Positions 44,728 through 52,849 of a stretch of 58,417 nucleotides of DNA are shown piece after piece. Both the position numbers and the translations under genes were made by a program. Source of the DNA: Balneolaceae bacterium (GTDB taxonomy: Bacteria > Bacteroidota > Rhodothermia > Balneolales > Balneolaceae); NCBI GenBank assembly GCA_009711805.1, contig VEMX01000082.1, forward strand, positions 1 to 58,417, in the 5' to 3' direction. Each line of letters starts with the position of its first letter. Position 1 is the first letter of the stretch. The notes below the pieces were generated by a model. It was given only the letters and a program-made list of their open reading frames with translations, did no database searches and was not told the DNA's origin.

Positions 44728-45864
44728 TCACCCAACTAATTTATCTTTATAAATCTCAAAAAAGACGTGGGCGGCAGGTTCTATAATGTCGTCTGGGAAA
44801 TCGTATTCAGGATTATGTAGTGGGGGTTGTTTCTCCCCGGCGCCGAAACCAAACTGAGCTCCTTTATACGTAGCAGTAAAATAGGCAAAGTCTTCCGACC
44901 AGCGGTTGGGTTTCTCCATCTGTTCGGTTTCCAGTCCACTGCGTTCGGCTGCTTCCCGGATCATGGAAACACACTCGATATCATTAATTGTAGCCGGGTA
45001 TATTTCGCTATAATTGATGTCATATGTAAGTTGATTGGTGTGGGCAATGAGTTCAACAATCTTTTCTGTTTTTAGCGTTAGCAGTTCCATATCCCCATTT
45101 TCAAAAGCCCGAAGGGTGATACCTAACTCTGCATGGGAGGGAGATACCCCAAAGGCGACTTCACCCATACGGATGTAGATGACAGTGGTAAAAGTAGTGT
45201 CATTAAACTGTCCGGAGTCTCTTATAAGTTCATTTAAGGCGTTTATGATATCGGAAATAGCCATAACAGGGCTAATGCCTTTCTCTGGTTCAGCAGCATG
45301 GGAGGTTAAACCTTCCAGCCGGACCGTCATTCCCTTTGAAGCTGCCGAAAAACTGCCCTCTTTAAGCAATACTTTATTTTTGGGTACTCCGGGTATGTTA
45401 TGTAAGGCAAATACATAATCAGGATCCAGTTCCCGGAAGGCCATCGACTCTACCACATCCTTGGCTCCCAGTTCGTTCTCTTCCGCAGGTTGAAAAAGGA
45501 TGACAGCTTTACCTTTCTCGGGTTTGTTTTCAGCTATTAATTTTGAAAGGGCAACCAGTATAGCCATGTGGCCATCGTGTCCGCAGAGATGAGCCACATA
45601 TGTATTCAGGGATTCGTAAGCCAGATTGGTTTGCTCGAGAATAGGCAGGGCATCCAGCTCAGCCCGGAAAACAACTATAGGTCCGGGCTCACCACTGTCA
45701 AAAACAAAAGCTTTTCCGGTATCAGAAATATCAAGTTCTTCATCAGGATTAAATTGCTGCATGAAGTCCGAAATACGTTTCGAAGTTTCAAATTCAAGAT
45801 TTGAAAGCTCGGGATAACGGTGGAGAGTGTGTCGTAGTTTTATTATTTCTCTAAAGTCTGACAT
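44728..45864 (-). CDS. M20D-family amidohydrolase (N-acyl amino acid / IAA-amino acid hydrolase type)
   Basis: 378 residues from ATG 45864; a TTG at 45873 would add three residues. RHTLHRYPELSNLEFET is the M20D N-terminal signature. FRAELDALPILEQTN, HLCGHDGHMAILVAL (metal site with the conserved Cys) and LFQPAEENELGAKDVVE (catalytic Glu) follow, and WSEDFAYFT is C-terminal. No signal peptide. Family members cleave N-acyl amino acids, including acetyl-diaminopimelate and hippurate-like compounds. It converges on the arginine operon, but nothing shows a pathway link. Confidence 0.88.
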   Translation of the reverse strand: MSDFREIIKLRHTLHRYPELSNLEFETSKRISDFMQQFNPDEELDISDTGKAFVFDSGEPGPIVVFRAELDALPILEQTNLAYESLNTYVAHLCGHDGHMAILVALSKLIAENKPEKGKAVILFQPAEENELGAKDVVESMAFRELDPDYVFALHNIPGVPKNKVLLKEGSFSAASKGMTVRLEGLTSHAAEPEKGISPVMAISDIINALNELIRDSGQFNDTTFTTVIYIRMGEVAFGVSPSHAELGITLRAFENGDMELLTLKTEKIVELIAHTNQLTYDINYSEIYPATINDIECVSMIREAAERSGLETEQMEKPNRWSEDFAYFTATYKGAQFGFGAGEKQPPLHNPEYDFPDDIIEPAAHVFFEIYKDKLVG

Positions 45865-46272
45865 GTGACTCAAAATGTTGATGAACAGTTATGAAATGTA
45901 ATTGTGCTGGCACATGCAAATTCTGGCCAATACGGGAACAATACATGTATTGAAAAGAAATCGGCTAACGATTAGCGACCAGCAAAATGGGTTCCAATTT
46001 ACTTAACGGCGGGAAAATATCATAGCTGTGATGTGATATACACAGTCCTTTCATACATTTGGCAGATTGTGGATATCCTGTAATTTGTTGACTGTTCTGG
46101 TTAAGACTGAGTTAGCTAACTCCCTTCTTACTGTGACAAGAGATAAATATCTCTTCAACAGCCTCCCCTTCTTTGTTTCGCTATAGGCGGAATAGAGCCA
46201 AAAATCGGCAGTGAGTATTTTAAGCCTCGTTCCAAATGCCTACCTTCGCTCTTTTGCCTAAAAACACCGGGA
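45865..46272. other. Intergenic region with a 14-bp palindrome
   Basis: About 400 bases between two minus-strand genes. CAATACATGTATTG (45939-45952) is a perfect 14-bp palindrome about 75 bases upstream of the amidohydrolase start and could be an operator. No gene or other signal seen. Confidence 0.45.
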
Positions 46273-46734
46273 TTAATCAGTGGAAACAAGAATATCTACT
46301 TCGGCATTATCCCAGTTTTTGCTTCGTTCACCGTAAACCTCGAAATCGTAATTATAAGCTCTGTTAAAGTCAGATTTCCATATAGTTTTCCAGGAATCAG
46401 AAATACAGTCCGGCATCTTACCCTTTGCCACTACTTTCCGGTATGTTTGCCCGGGAATGGTGAGGCTGTCCATATTCTCTGGTACATCGGCGTCCCCTTT
46501 AACTTTACAGCCTATGAAATATGAAAATGGCTGCATATGATCCCCTTCATATTCATAATAGACGGCATATATTTCATCATTTTCTTTGCCAGGTATCTGT
46601 CTGGTAATATGCTCCTTCTCAAATCTCTGCCATAAATTGCCACAATCGATACTTGATTGTCCATCCTGGTTGGTTGTCTTCTTGTCGAGTTTGAGGCCGA
46701 TTAATTTGAACGGCGGTAAATTTTTATCCTCCAT
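46273..46734 (-). CDS. GyrI-like/effector-binding domain protein (Cass2-type)
   Basis: 153 residues consisting only of a GyrI-like (AraC effector-binding) domain. FKLIGLKLDKKTTN is the first strand; LWQRFEKEHITRQIPGKEN, IYAVYYEYEGDHMQPFSYFI, and the C-terminal NYDFEVYGERSKNWDNAEVD and ILVSTD are in the usual places. Stand-alone members bind cationic small molecules or act as hydrolases of electrophiles; the ligand here is unknown. A 222-base gap separates it from the VOC gene upstream on the same strand. Confidence 0.82.
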   Translation of the reverse strand: MEDKNLPPFKLIGLKLDKKTTNQDGQSSIDCGNLWQRFEKEHITRQIPGKENDEIYAVYYEYEGDHMQPFSYFIGCKVKGDADVPENMDSLTIPGQTYRKVVAKGKMPDCISDSWKTIWKSDFNRAYNYDFEVYGERSKNWDNAEVDILVSTD

Positions 46735-46956
46735 GCTATATAGTTTTTAATTTTAAGAGTGCATTGATGATACTCCCCCCAACCAACGAAAACTATTTTA
46801 TAATAAAAAATCGGAATCTATACTTGAAATCTTATGGAAAACCATCCATAAATCTGAAAAGTACCGTTTCTAATCAGGCCGATGAGAATACATCCGATGT
46901 GGAGTCTTTTTTAATGTTTGATATCAGCTCTTTCTCTTTTCTGAAATGGAATCCCA

Positions 46957-47370
46957 TTAATTTGTTTCCCAGGGATCGTAGGATCCGAAGTTCCACATAA
47001 ATCCTTCCGGATCTTTACAGGTATATAATTTACCTCCGTAGTCCTCTTCCCGCAGTTCAATTATAATATTGGCACCAGAAGCTTTGGCTTGTTCGTAATG
47101 CTTATCAATGTTTTTTACAATGATATAAGGACTTTGAGTATTGACTCCACCCGCTTCTTCCGGGGTTCTGATGTATTGGCCATAGTCCGTTTCTCTGCGC
47201 GGACCAATCATGACCATTGAATTATTATAAGTGAGTTGGGCATGGGCAACCTTGCCGTCTTCATCTTCGGCGATCAGGTGTTGTTCAAATCCAAACGCTT
47301 CGCAAAGCCAGTTTAAAGCCTTAGTGGCATCCTTGTATTGCATAGTGGGTATAATGGCAGAATTTTTCAT
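46957..47370 (-). CDS. VOC/glyoxalase-like protein
   Basis: 137 residues made of two beta-alpha-beta-beta-beta units. IPTMQYKDATKALNWLCEAF opens the first; GKVAHAQLTYNNSMVMIG ends it. SPYIIVKNIDKHYEQAKASG opens the second, which closes with TCKDPEGFMWNFGSY. The Glu/His metal positions typical of glyoxalase I are only partly present; this is the PhnB/YdfO-like subgroup of antibiotic-resistance or unknown-function VOC proteins. It lies between the CGNR regulator and the GyrI-like gene. Confidence 0.82.
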   Translation of the reverse strand: MKNSAIIPTMQYKDATKALNWLCEAFGFEQHLIAEDEDGKVAHAQLTYNNSMVMIGPRRETDYGQYIRTPEEAGGVNTQSPYIIVKNIDKHYEQAKASGANIIIELREEDYGGKLYTCKDPEGFMWNFGSYDPWETN

Positions 47371-47592
47371 GGTGGCACTTTTGTGTTAATTGGGCATCCG
47401 GTTCGAAATGTAACAGAGTCATGGCATTTATTCTACTGTTATTGTTTTGCAGGCATACCTTGGGCAGGGGATGAAGTGAGATGGCAAAAGTGAATAGTTC
47501 AATTAGGGATGCGTGTTCAGTGACAAGAGTGGACAACTTTTCACTTTTGCCTTCTACCTTTTCACATGTTGGCCATGTTGGTTATTTGGGGA

Positions 47593-48204
47593 TCAGGATT
47601 TTTTTGTTCGGTGATAATAGCGTAATGCTTTATCCCGGCTGCCACAGTCTTCCATGTCGCACCATTTCCGGCTTCTGTTCCGGGTTGTGTCATAAAAGAT
47701 CCAGTCACAAGACGGGCAATGGCCAATGCGTGTATGATCGAGATCTGTGAGAACATGAACCGCATTCCATATGACAGAATTTAAAACCTGGGGTAATGTC
47801 TCCGGGATATCCCATTTCCACTGGTAGTCGGGGCTAAGGTATCGGTATTGTACAGCTTCGCGCATGAAGTCATTGAGAGTATTAAGAGCTGAAGAAGCGG
47901 GTTGTTCATCATGGGCAAGCGGCCTTAGAACATCCGCGAGACCAGAACGAATTTCATGAACTCTCACTAATTCCTTTTCAAGCTTGGTACCTGGTTGATT
48001 CGCAAGATCTTTTTCTTGCCCGGTATTAATAACACCTGAGGCCACCGCCCAGCTCAAAAAATTGTCGGTGCTATCCAGCCAGTCGTGCTCCTTTTCTGTA
48101 TCTGGCCATGCAATTGTATTTACGAGATCAAGGCTCACCTCATCTCCACCAATCAATTTATAGGTGCCGGTGTAATCTCCGGATTTTAATTCAACGGGAT
48201 CCAT
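47593..48204 (-). CDS. CGNR-type zinc-finger transcriptional regulator (ABATE domain)
   Basis: 203 residues. The N-terminal ABATE-like part begins at GGDEVSLDLVNTIAWPDTE. The C-terminal finger reads HCPSCDWIFYDTTRNRSRKW followed by CDMEDCGSRDKALRYY. The four zinc cysteines are present, but the CGNR tetrad is CGSR here. Such proteins are predicted DNA-binding stress regulators. It is divergent from the EamA exporter gene, and each gene has a copy of the same about 31-base motif just before its start, so it probably controls itself and the exporter. Confidence 0.85.
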   Translation of the reverse strand: MDPVELKSGDYTGTYKLIGGDEVSLDLVNTIAWPDTEKEHDWLDSTDNFLSWAVASGVINTGQEKDLANQPGTKLEKELVRVHEIRSGLADVLRPLAHDEQPASSALNTLNDFMREAVQYRYLSPDYQWKWDIPETLPQVLNSVIWNAVHVLTDLDHTRIGHCPSCDWIFYDTTRNRSRKWCDMEDCGSRDKALRYYHRTKKS

Positions 48205-48213
48205 TATTTATGC

Positions 48214-48244
48214 TTTACTATCTATTATAAAGTAGAAGGTAAAA
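48214..48244. promoter_or_regulatory. Motif copy 1 in the CGNR/EamA divergent region
   Basis: TTTACTATCTATTATAAAGT then AGAAGGTAAAA: a dyad of TTTAC ... GTAAA ends. It begins 10 bases from the CGNR start codon and repeats, in the same orientation, 61 bases further on. Probable operator, or a promoter overlapping one. Confidence 0.6.
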
Positions 48245-48273
48245 AAATATTGGGAAGAAAATGGTTATTTCTT

Positions 48274-48306
48274 ATTTTACTATCTAAATCAATTATAGAA
48301 GGTAAA
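48274..48306. promoter_or_regulatory. Motif copy 2 in the CGNR/EamA divergent region
   Basis: ATTTTACTATCTAAATCAAT then TATAGAAGGTAAAG: the same TTTACTATCT ... AGAAGGTAAA ends as copy 1 with a slightly longer centre. It ends 10 bases before the ATG of the EamA gene. Confidence 0.6.
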
Positions 48307-48315
48307 GTTTTAGTA

Positions 48316-49206
48316 ATGAAAAAAAGCTATAATTCTCAAGAAAAATCAATCACCAAGCGTATTCCGCCACATTTATACTTTATGGGTTCAGCTATCTTCC
48401 ATTACCTGGGGCCTTCCTTTGCGGTTCTGCTTTTTGCCCGTGTTTCGGTAAGTGGGGTGGCCTGGCTCCGAATTGTTTCTGCCGGACTTGTATTTGCCTT
48501 GTGGCGAAAACCATGGAAAGTATTTGCTCAAACCAATTATGAAACACGATGGCTTATCGTCGGCTTAGGTTCCGTTTTTGCCTTAATGAATTACTCATTC
48601 TATTATGCCATCGCCCGGCTTCCTCTGGGTACTGTAGCGGCAATAGAATTTATAGGCCCTATTTTACTGGCGCTTATAGGGACACGGTCCTGGCGTAATC
48701 TTGCGGCTCTTGTCCTGGCTGTTTTAGGGGTATATATGTTAACGGATATCCGGCTAGCCGGCGAACCCATGGGCTTTATCTGGGCATTTGTCAATGCGGC
48801 ATTATTTGTGGCTTATATTATATTGGCCCATCGGATTTCACGATCAGACACCGGCACAAAAGCCGTTGACCGGCTGGGTGCTGCAATGCTCATCGCCAGC
48901 ATTGTTATAACGCCACTCGGTATTAATGGAGCCCTTCCTGCTATGACAGATACTATAGCCCTGGCCGCAGGTTTAGGGGTTGGACTTTCTTCATCCGTAA
49001 TTCCATATGTATTTGATCAACTGGCAATGACGCGGCTTTCGCGTTCAACCTACTCATTATTTGTGGCCATTCTTCCGGCGATGGCTGTAATTATCGGGGT
49101 TATTGTGCTTCATCAAATTCCTACAGGGCTGGAAATTGTAGCAATTGGGCTTGTAGCCGGAGGTGTTTTATTGCATCGTGAAACAAAAACCACTGGCAAG
49201 AAGTGA
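48316..49206 (+). CDS. EamA/RhtA-like drug/metabolite exporter
   Basis: 296 residues from ATG 48316; a TTG at 48250 would start inside the regulatory repeats. Ten hydrophobic helices in two EamA halves. YFMGSAIFHYLGPSFAVLLF, RLPLGTVAAIEFIGPILLAL and the second-half RLSRSTYSLFVAILPAMAVI are characteristic of RhtA/YdcZ-like inner-membrane exporters of amino acids such as threonine and homoserine. The substrate here is not known. It is divergent from the CGNR regulator. Confidence 0.9.
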   Translation: MKKSYNSQEKSITKRIPPHLYFMGSAIFHYLGPSFAVLLFARVSVSGVAWLRIVSAGLVFALWRKPWKVFAQTNYETRWLIVGLGSVFALMNYSFYYAIARLPLGTVAAIEFIGPILLALIGTRSWRNLAALVLAVLGVYMLTDIRLAGEPMGFIWAFVNAALFVAYIILAHRISRSDTGTKAVDRLGAAMLIASIVITPLGINGALPAMTDTIALAAGLGVGLSSSVIPYVFDQLAMTRLSRSTYSLFVAILPAMAVIIGVIVLHQIPTGLEIVAIGLVAGGVLLHRETKTTGKK

Positions 49207-49363
49207 CAATACCACTCATTCCAACTACATGCGTCAACATGTTGAACCCTTCCGGGAGAAATCCCCTGGGAACTTCAGGGTTCGTTCTTGTCCTCTGTAC
49301 CAGTTTACATTCTGAGTTATTCAAGGCTTGAGGCCGAGGGTAAATATATTTTTAAAATCTGGA

Positions 49364-49393
49364 TGTCCAATTTCCGAAGTTTCAGTCATTATA
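49364..49393 (+). promoter_or_regulatory. Predicted ECF-type promoter upstream of the DoxX cluster
   Basis: TGTCCAATTT ... GTCATTATA, with TGTCCA at 49364 and TCATTATA at 49386. The same two boxes with the same 22-base offset occur at 52420 and 52442 upstream of the YciI-sigma pair. Downstream bases (GTGTAATGCAAACACTCA and ATGTAAAGCAAATACTCA) are also similar. TGTC-type -35 boxes are what I recall for ECF41/ECF42 sigma factors. Confidence 0.6.
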
Positions 49394-49488
49394 AGGGTGT
49401 AATGCAAACACTCACATCAACAAAGACGAAAATGAAAGAGATAAAGGAAAACATTTTTAGTACATCAAATCCGAAAAGGAGGTAAACC

Positions 49489-49859
49489 ATGAATACTTTC
49501 TTATGGGGACTTCAGATCCTTCTTGCCCTGCATACCGCCATAGGTGCAGCGTGGAAGTTTTCCAATTCGGCCGGGGAAAAACCATGCCTTCACTTAAAGC
49601 GATTCCTAACAGAGTTTGGAGGGCGATGAGTATCATTGAATTACTTTGCAGTGTCGCCCTGATCCTCCCTGCAATTAGTATGTCCATGGCTATCCTGGCC
49701 CCTGTAGCGGCAGTATGCATAGCCGCGGAAATGCTGATCTATTGCGTGTTACATATTTCTTCGGGTGACAAGAATTACGGTCCCATGATCTATTGGCTTG
49801 TCGTGGCTGCCATTTGTGCGTTTATTGTCTATGGCAGGTTTGTGCTGAAGCCTTTTTAA
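49489..49859 (+). pseudogene. DoxX-like membrane protein gene with a frameshift at an A-run
   Basis: ATG 49489 has an excellent Shine-Dalgarno (AAAAGGAGG, 49475-49483). It encodes MNTFLWGLQILLALHTAIGA then AWKFSNSAGEK; the frame then runs out at 49626-49628. The continuation TMPSLKAIPNRVWRAMSIIE with three more helices is in the -1 frame. Joined at GGGGAAAAACC (about 49574-49584), the two give a normal DoxX-like protein of about 123 residues with four membrane helices. The cause may be a one-base loss in the A-run, a sequencing error, or -1 ribosomal slippage on AAA. The second frame has its own ATG at 49503 but no ribosome site and a non-DoxX N-terminus. Confidence 0.75.
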
Positions 49860-50120
49860 ATGAAAAAGTTATTGAATTAGAAAAAACCAAAATAGCGTGA
49901 ATTCGAAGCCAAATATTTGATATTTAAGTTAAATTAATGCTCAGCGGGTCTCCCCCGGCTCTTTAGAACCACTTGCCCCACCTCTCTTCGCTATCCGTTT
50001 CGTTAAAACTACGAGGATCAGGAAAGCTACGGAAGACAGGTCAAGGGGGGATTTTTGACCCTTCACTCTAAGGCCGAAGGGATCTCGTTGGGAAACTCAC
50101 TATAAAATAGAAATCACATC

Positions 50121-50531
50121 ATGACAACGACGAAGCGAAATAAAATTATCTACTGGATTGCCACGCTATGGCTGGCATTGGGAATGACATCAACCGGAAT
50201 TGTTCAATTGTTAAGAATGGAAGCAGAAGGAGCCGTGGCGCCACCCGGGGTATACGGTATTGAATATTTGGGCTATCCCGTCTATTTTTTGACTGTACTG
50301 GGTGTTTGGAAATTGTTGGGAGTTGTGGCCGTGCTTGTCCCTAAATTTCCTTTAGTAAAAGAATGGGCATATGCAGGTTTTTTCTTTTTAATGACAGGAG
50401 CGATATTCTCACATATCGCTGTGGCTGATCCTGTGATTGAACTATTACCCTCGTTGCTGCTTCTGACCCTGACTGTGATATCCTGGTATTTCAGGCCTGC
50501 GGATAGAAAAATCGTTTCGGTTCATCAATAA
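50121..50531 (+). CDS. DoxX-like integral membrane protein
   Basis: 136 residues with four hydrophobic helices (about 10-30, 55-75, 80-100, 105-125). IIYWIATLWLALGMTSTGIV and FLTVLGVWKLLGVVAVLVPK fit the DoxX-like family; FFLMTGAIFSHIAVAD carries the conserved GA-x(3)-H. DoxX-like proteins are linked to quinone or thiol redox and stress resistance, but their mechanism is unclear. It follows the frameshifted DoxX gene by 261 bases and precedes a DUF1801 gene by 5. Confidence 0.87.
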   Translation: MTTTKRNKIIYWIATLWLALGMTSTGIVQLLRMEAEGAVAPPGVYGIEYLGYPVYFLTVLGVWKLLGVVAVLVPKFPLVKEWAYAGFFFLMTGAIFSHIAVADPVIELLPSLLLLTLTVISWYFRPADRKIVSVHQ

Positions 50532-50536
50532 ATGAA

Positions 50537-50896
50537 ATGAAAATGTCAAAGCCAGAAACCGTTGATGCTTGCATTGCTAATTCAGCCACTGAAGCTCGTC
50601 CGATCATGAAAGAACTTCATGAAATTATAACATCAACTGTTCCGGAAGCTGAAGAAGGAATAAGCTGGAATGTGCCCATCTACAAACACCACGGGATTCT
50701 TGCCGGATATGATGTAAGCAAACATCATGTCAGTTTTGGTATCGATTCACTGCAGAATGCAGACCGGGAATTACTGGGAGAGCAGGGATATAAAACTGGC
50801 AAGAAAACTATTCAAATTAAGTTTGATCAGGAAATACCGGTAGCAATAATAAAGAAATTATTATTAGAACAAGCAGAGATTAACAAAGCCAAGTGA
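50537..50896 (+). CDS. DUF1801 (YdhG/frataxin-like fold) protein
   Basis: 119 residues; ATG 50537 or 50543. The DUF1801 signs are AHxI-like EARPIMKELHEIITSTVPEA, GISWNVPIYKHHGILAGYDV, and the closing KKTIQIKFDQEIPVAIIKKL. A YdhG homologue has been called an iron chaperone, but the function is not settled. It is 5 bases after the DoxX-like gene and 19 before the YdeI gene, so probably in one operon. Confidence 0.85.
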   Translation: MKMSKPETVDACIANSATEARPIMKELHEIITSTVPEAEEGISWNVPIYKHHGILAGYDVSKHHVSFGIDSLQNADRELLGEQGYKTGKKTIQIKFDQEIPVAIIKKLLLEQAEINKAK

Positions 50897-50915
50897 ACAT
50901 TAAATTATACATAGT

Positions 50916-51494
50916 ATGAATCCCGACGTTGATAAATTTATAGAAAGAGCTTCGAAATGGCAGGATGTAATGGCCCAGTTGAGAAAGATCAGCCTTGACT
51001 GCGGACTTACCGAACGTATAAAGTGGGGAAAACCCTGCTATTCTTTCAAAGGAAGTAATATCGCTATCATTCAGCCTTTTAAAGCGTCCTGCGCCTTTAT
51101 GTTTTTTAAGGGGACTCTATTAAATGATGCTGAGAATATTCTTGAGCCACCTGGAAAAAACTCCAGGGTGGCACGCCGGGCGGTGTTTACTGATGCTCAG
51201 GAAGTAACCGAAGCGCATTCTACGCTAAAGGCTTATATCTATGAAGCCATTGAAGTGGAAAAAGCCGGGCTGGAAGTAAAACTTGAAAAGAATCCCGAGC
51301 CTGTCCCTGAGGAACTTCAAGTTAAATTGGACGAAAACCCAAAGCTTAAGGCAGCCTTTGAGGCGTTAACACCGGGGCGGCAGAGAGGATACATCCTGTA
51401 TTTTTCTGACGCCAAACAATCCAAAACACGGGAGCGAAGAGTTGAGAAATACATTCCGAAAATTCTCGATGGAAAAGGATTTCATGACCGGTAG
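50916..51494 (+). CDS. YdeI/OmdA-like protein (DUF1801 plus YdeI C-terminal domain)
   Basis: 192 residues. The N-terminal DUF1801-like part has ERIKWGKPCYSFKGSNIAII and CAFMFFKGTLLNDAENILEP. The C-terminal helical domain has LKAAFEALTPGRQRGYILYF then SDAKQSKTRERRVEKYIPKI, the YdeI/bacteriocin-protection (OmdA) signature. It is last of the four-gene DoxX cluster. The cellular role is unknown; relatives are induced by stress. Confidence 0.88.
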   Translation: MNPDVDKFIERASKWQDVMAQLRKISLDCGLTERIKWGKPCYSFKGSNIAIIQPFKASCAFMFFKGTLLNDAENILEPPGKNSRVARRAVFTDAQEVTEAHSTLKAYIYEAIEVEKAGLEVKLEKNPEPVPEELQVKLDENPKLKAAFEALTPGRQRGYILYFSDAKQSKTRERRVEKYIPKILDGKGFHDR

Positions 51495-51612
51495 CTTAGC
51501 TGCCAATATGCTGATTTATAGACTCAGCTAAATTAGTCGAGCTCATTTTTTAACTTTTCAAGATGCTTCGAAATAACTTTGGACTTATCTTTTTGGATTT
51601 TTTCCCCAACTT

Positions 51613-52262
51613 CCCCAAAGATCTTTTCAGTCTTTAGCGTAGCGGAGACTGGAAAGTTGATGCTCAGGAAGTCTCTGACTTCCAACCCAAGCAAATCATC
51701 AAATCAGAATCTCGTTGAGCCGGTGCTCTTAAGTCAGCGCTCGCTCTGCATTTGTTTTCGAATAGTAGTTTCGAGACTCGCTGTAAGACTTAAGAGATCT
51801 GAGGATATTTCCTTTTTTACAGGCAAGACCTCCAGGGTTTTTCCAAAGATCTTTTCAGTCTTTAGCGTAGTGGAGACTGGAAAGTTGATGCTCAGGAAGT
51901 CTCCGACTTCCAACCCAAGCAAATCATCAAATCAGAATCTCGTTGAGCCGGGGCTCTTAAGTCAGCGTTCGTTCTGTATTTGTTTTCGAGTAATAGTTTC
52001 GAGACTCGCTGTAAGACTTAAGAGATCTGAGGATATTTCCTTTTTTACAGGCAAGACCTTCAGGGTTTTTCCAAAGATCTTTTCAGTCTTTAGCGTAGCG
52101 GAGACTGGAAAGTTGATGCTCAGGAAGTCTCTGACTTCCAACCCAAGCAAATCATCAAATCAGAATCTCGTTGAGCCGGGGCTCTTAAGTCAGCGTTCGT
52201 TCTGTATTTGTTTTCGAATAATAGTTTCGAGACTCACTGTAAGACTTAAGAGATCTGAGGGG
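51613..52262 (+). repeat. Tandem array: three 194-bp structured elements at 228-bp period
   Basis: Each unit runs from (CC)CCAAAGATCTTTTCAGTC to GACTTAAGAGATCTGAGG(GG); these ends are imperfect inverted repeats. CTTTTCAG recurs at 51623, 51851 and 52079, exactly 228 bp apart. Units contain several hairpins: CAGTCT/AGACTG, GGAAGTC-TCT-GACTTCC, and CTCTTAAGTC/GACTTAAGAG. The linker ends AGACCTCCAGGGTTTTTCC, and the same octamer in inverted form (GGAGGTCT) follows the last unit, giving a longer terminal repeat of about 38 bases. Units differ by only a few percent. Because 228 is divisible by 3, a 241-codon frame runs through, but it is an artefact. Confidence 0.9.
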
Positions 52263-52419
52263 AAAACCCTTGGAGGTCTATACCATAATAATTTAAGTTA
52301 TTAAAACAGAAAAAGCTTTTTTGGACAGCCTGCATAAAGCCAATAGGGTTTGTTATGTTTGACAATCATGATAGCACGTTTCATTTTATTCATACAAATC
52401 AACATAGAGCCTGTTAAAA

Positions 52420-52449
52420 TGTCCAATTTTCAGCGTCTCGATCATTATA
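52420..52449 (+). promoter_or_regulatory. Predicted ECF-type promoter upstream of the YciI-sigma operon
   Basis: TGTCCAATTT at 52420 and TCATTATA at 52442, with the same spacing as the motif at 49364-49393 and about 75% identity over about 50 bases. It lies about 40 bases before the YciI start, consistent with autoregulation by the ECF42-type sigma factor encoded next. Confidence 0.6.
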
Positions 52450-52489
52450 GAGATGTAAAGCAAATACTCAATTTTTAAAAAAAGCGATA

Positions 52490-52849
52490 ATGAAAGAATT
52501 CATGTTATTATTCCGGCAACCAAGCTACGATTATAGTGATGTCTCAAAAGAAGAGATGGCTGCCCTGTCAAAAAAATGGAGCGACTGGTGGAAAGGCATC
52601 GAAAAGCAAGGAAAACTGGCCAGTCGAGGACCGCTGCTCTCGATGGAGGGCAGAGTATTAAAACCCGGCGGGGTAGTTACTGACGGCCCCTTTGTAGAAA
52701 TCAAAGAAAAGCTGGGCAGCTTTATTGTTGTGAAAGCAGAGGACCTGGAAGAAGCAACTACCCTGGCTCATGGATGCCCGGCACTGGATCAAGGCGGGAG
52801 CGTTGAAATCAGGCCGTTCGGAAACCCATGGGCGGGTTCCAAAAAATAG
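52490..52849 (+). CDS. YciI-like (DGPF) protein paired with an ECF sigma factor
   Basis: 119 residues. MKEFMLLFRQPSYDYSDVS at the N-terminus and VVTDGPFVEIKEKLGSFIVV in the middle carry the DGPF motif and conserved His/Asp region of the YCII/DGPF family. Proteins of this type are regularly encoded beside ECF42-group sigma factors. The biochemical role is unknown; some YciI relatives are hydrolases or isomerases of small lactone-like compounds. The downstream sigma gene overlaps its last 22 bases. Confidence 0.9.
   Translation: MKEFMLLFRQPSYDYSDVSKEEMAALSKKWSDWWKGIEKQGKLASRGPLLSMEGRVLKPGGVVTDGPFVEIKEKLGSFIVVKAEDLEEATTLAHGCPALDQGGSVEIRPFGNPWAGSKK

Noticed and set aside
51613-52262. CRISPR-like or satellite array
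   Set aside because: Repeat units are about 194 bp with constant 34-bp linkers and hairpin termini; no variable spacers and no cas genes.
51579-52304. 241-codon frame through the repeat array
   Set aside because: It stays open only because the 228-bp period is divisible by three; no start signal and no protein-like sequence.
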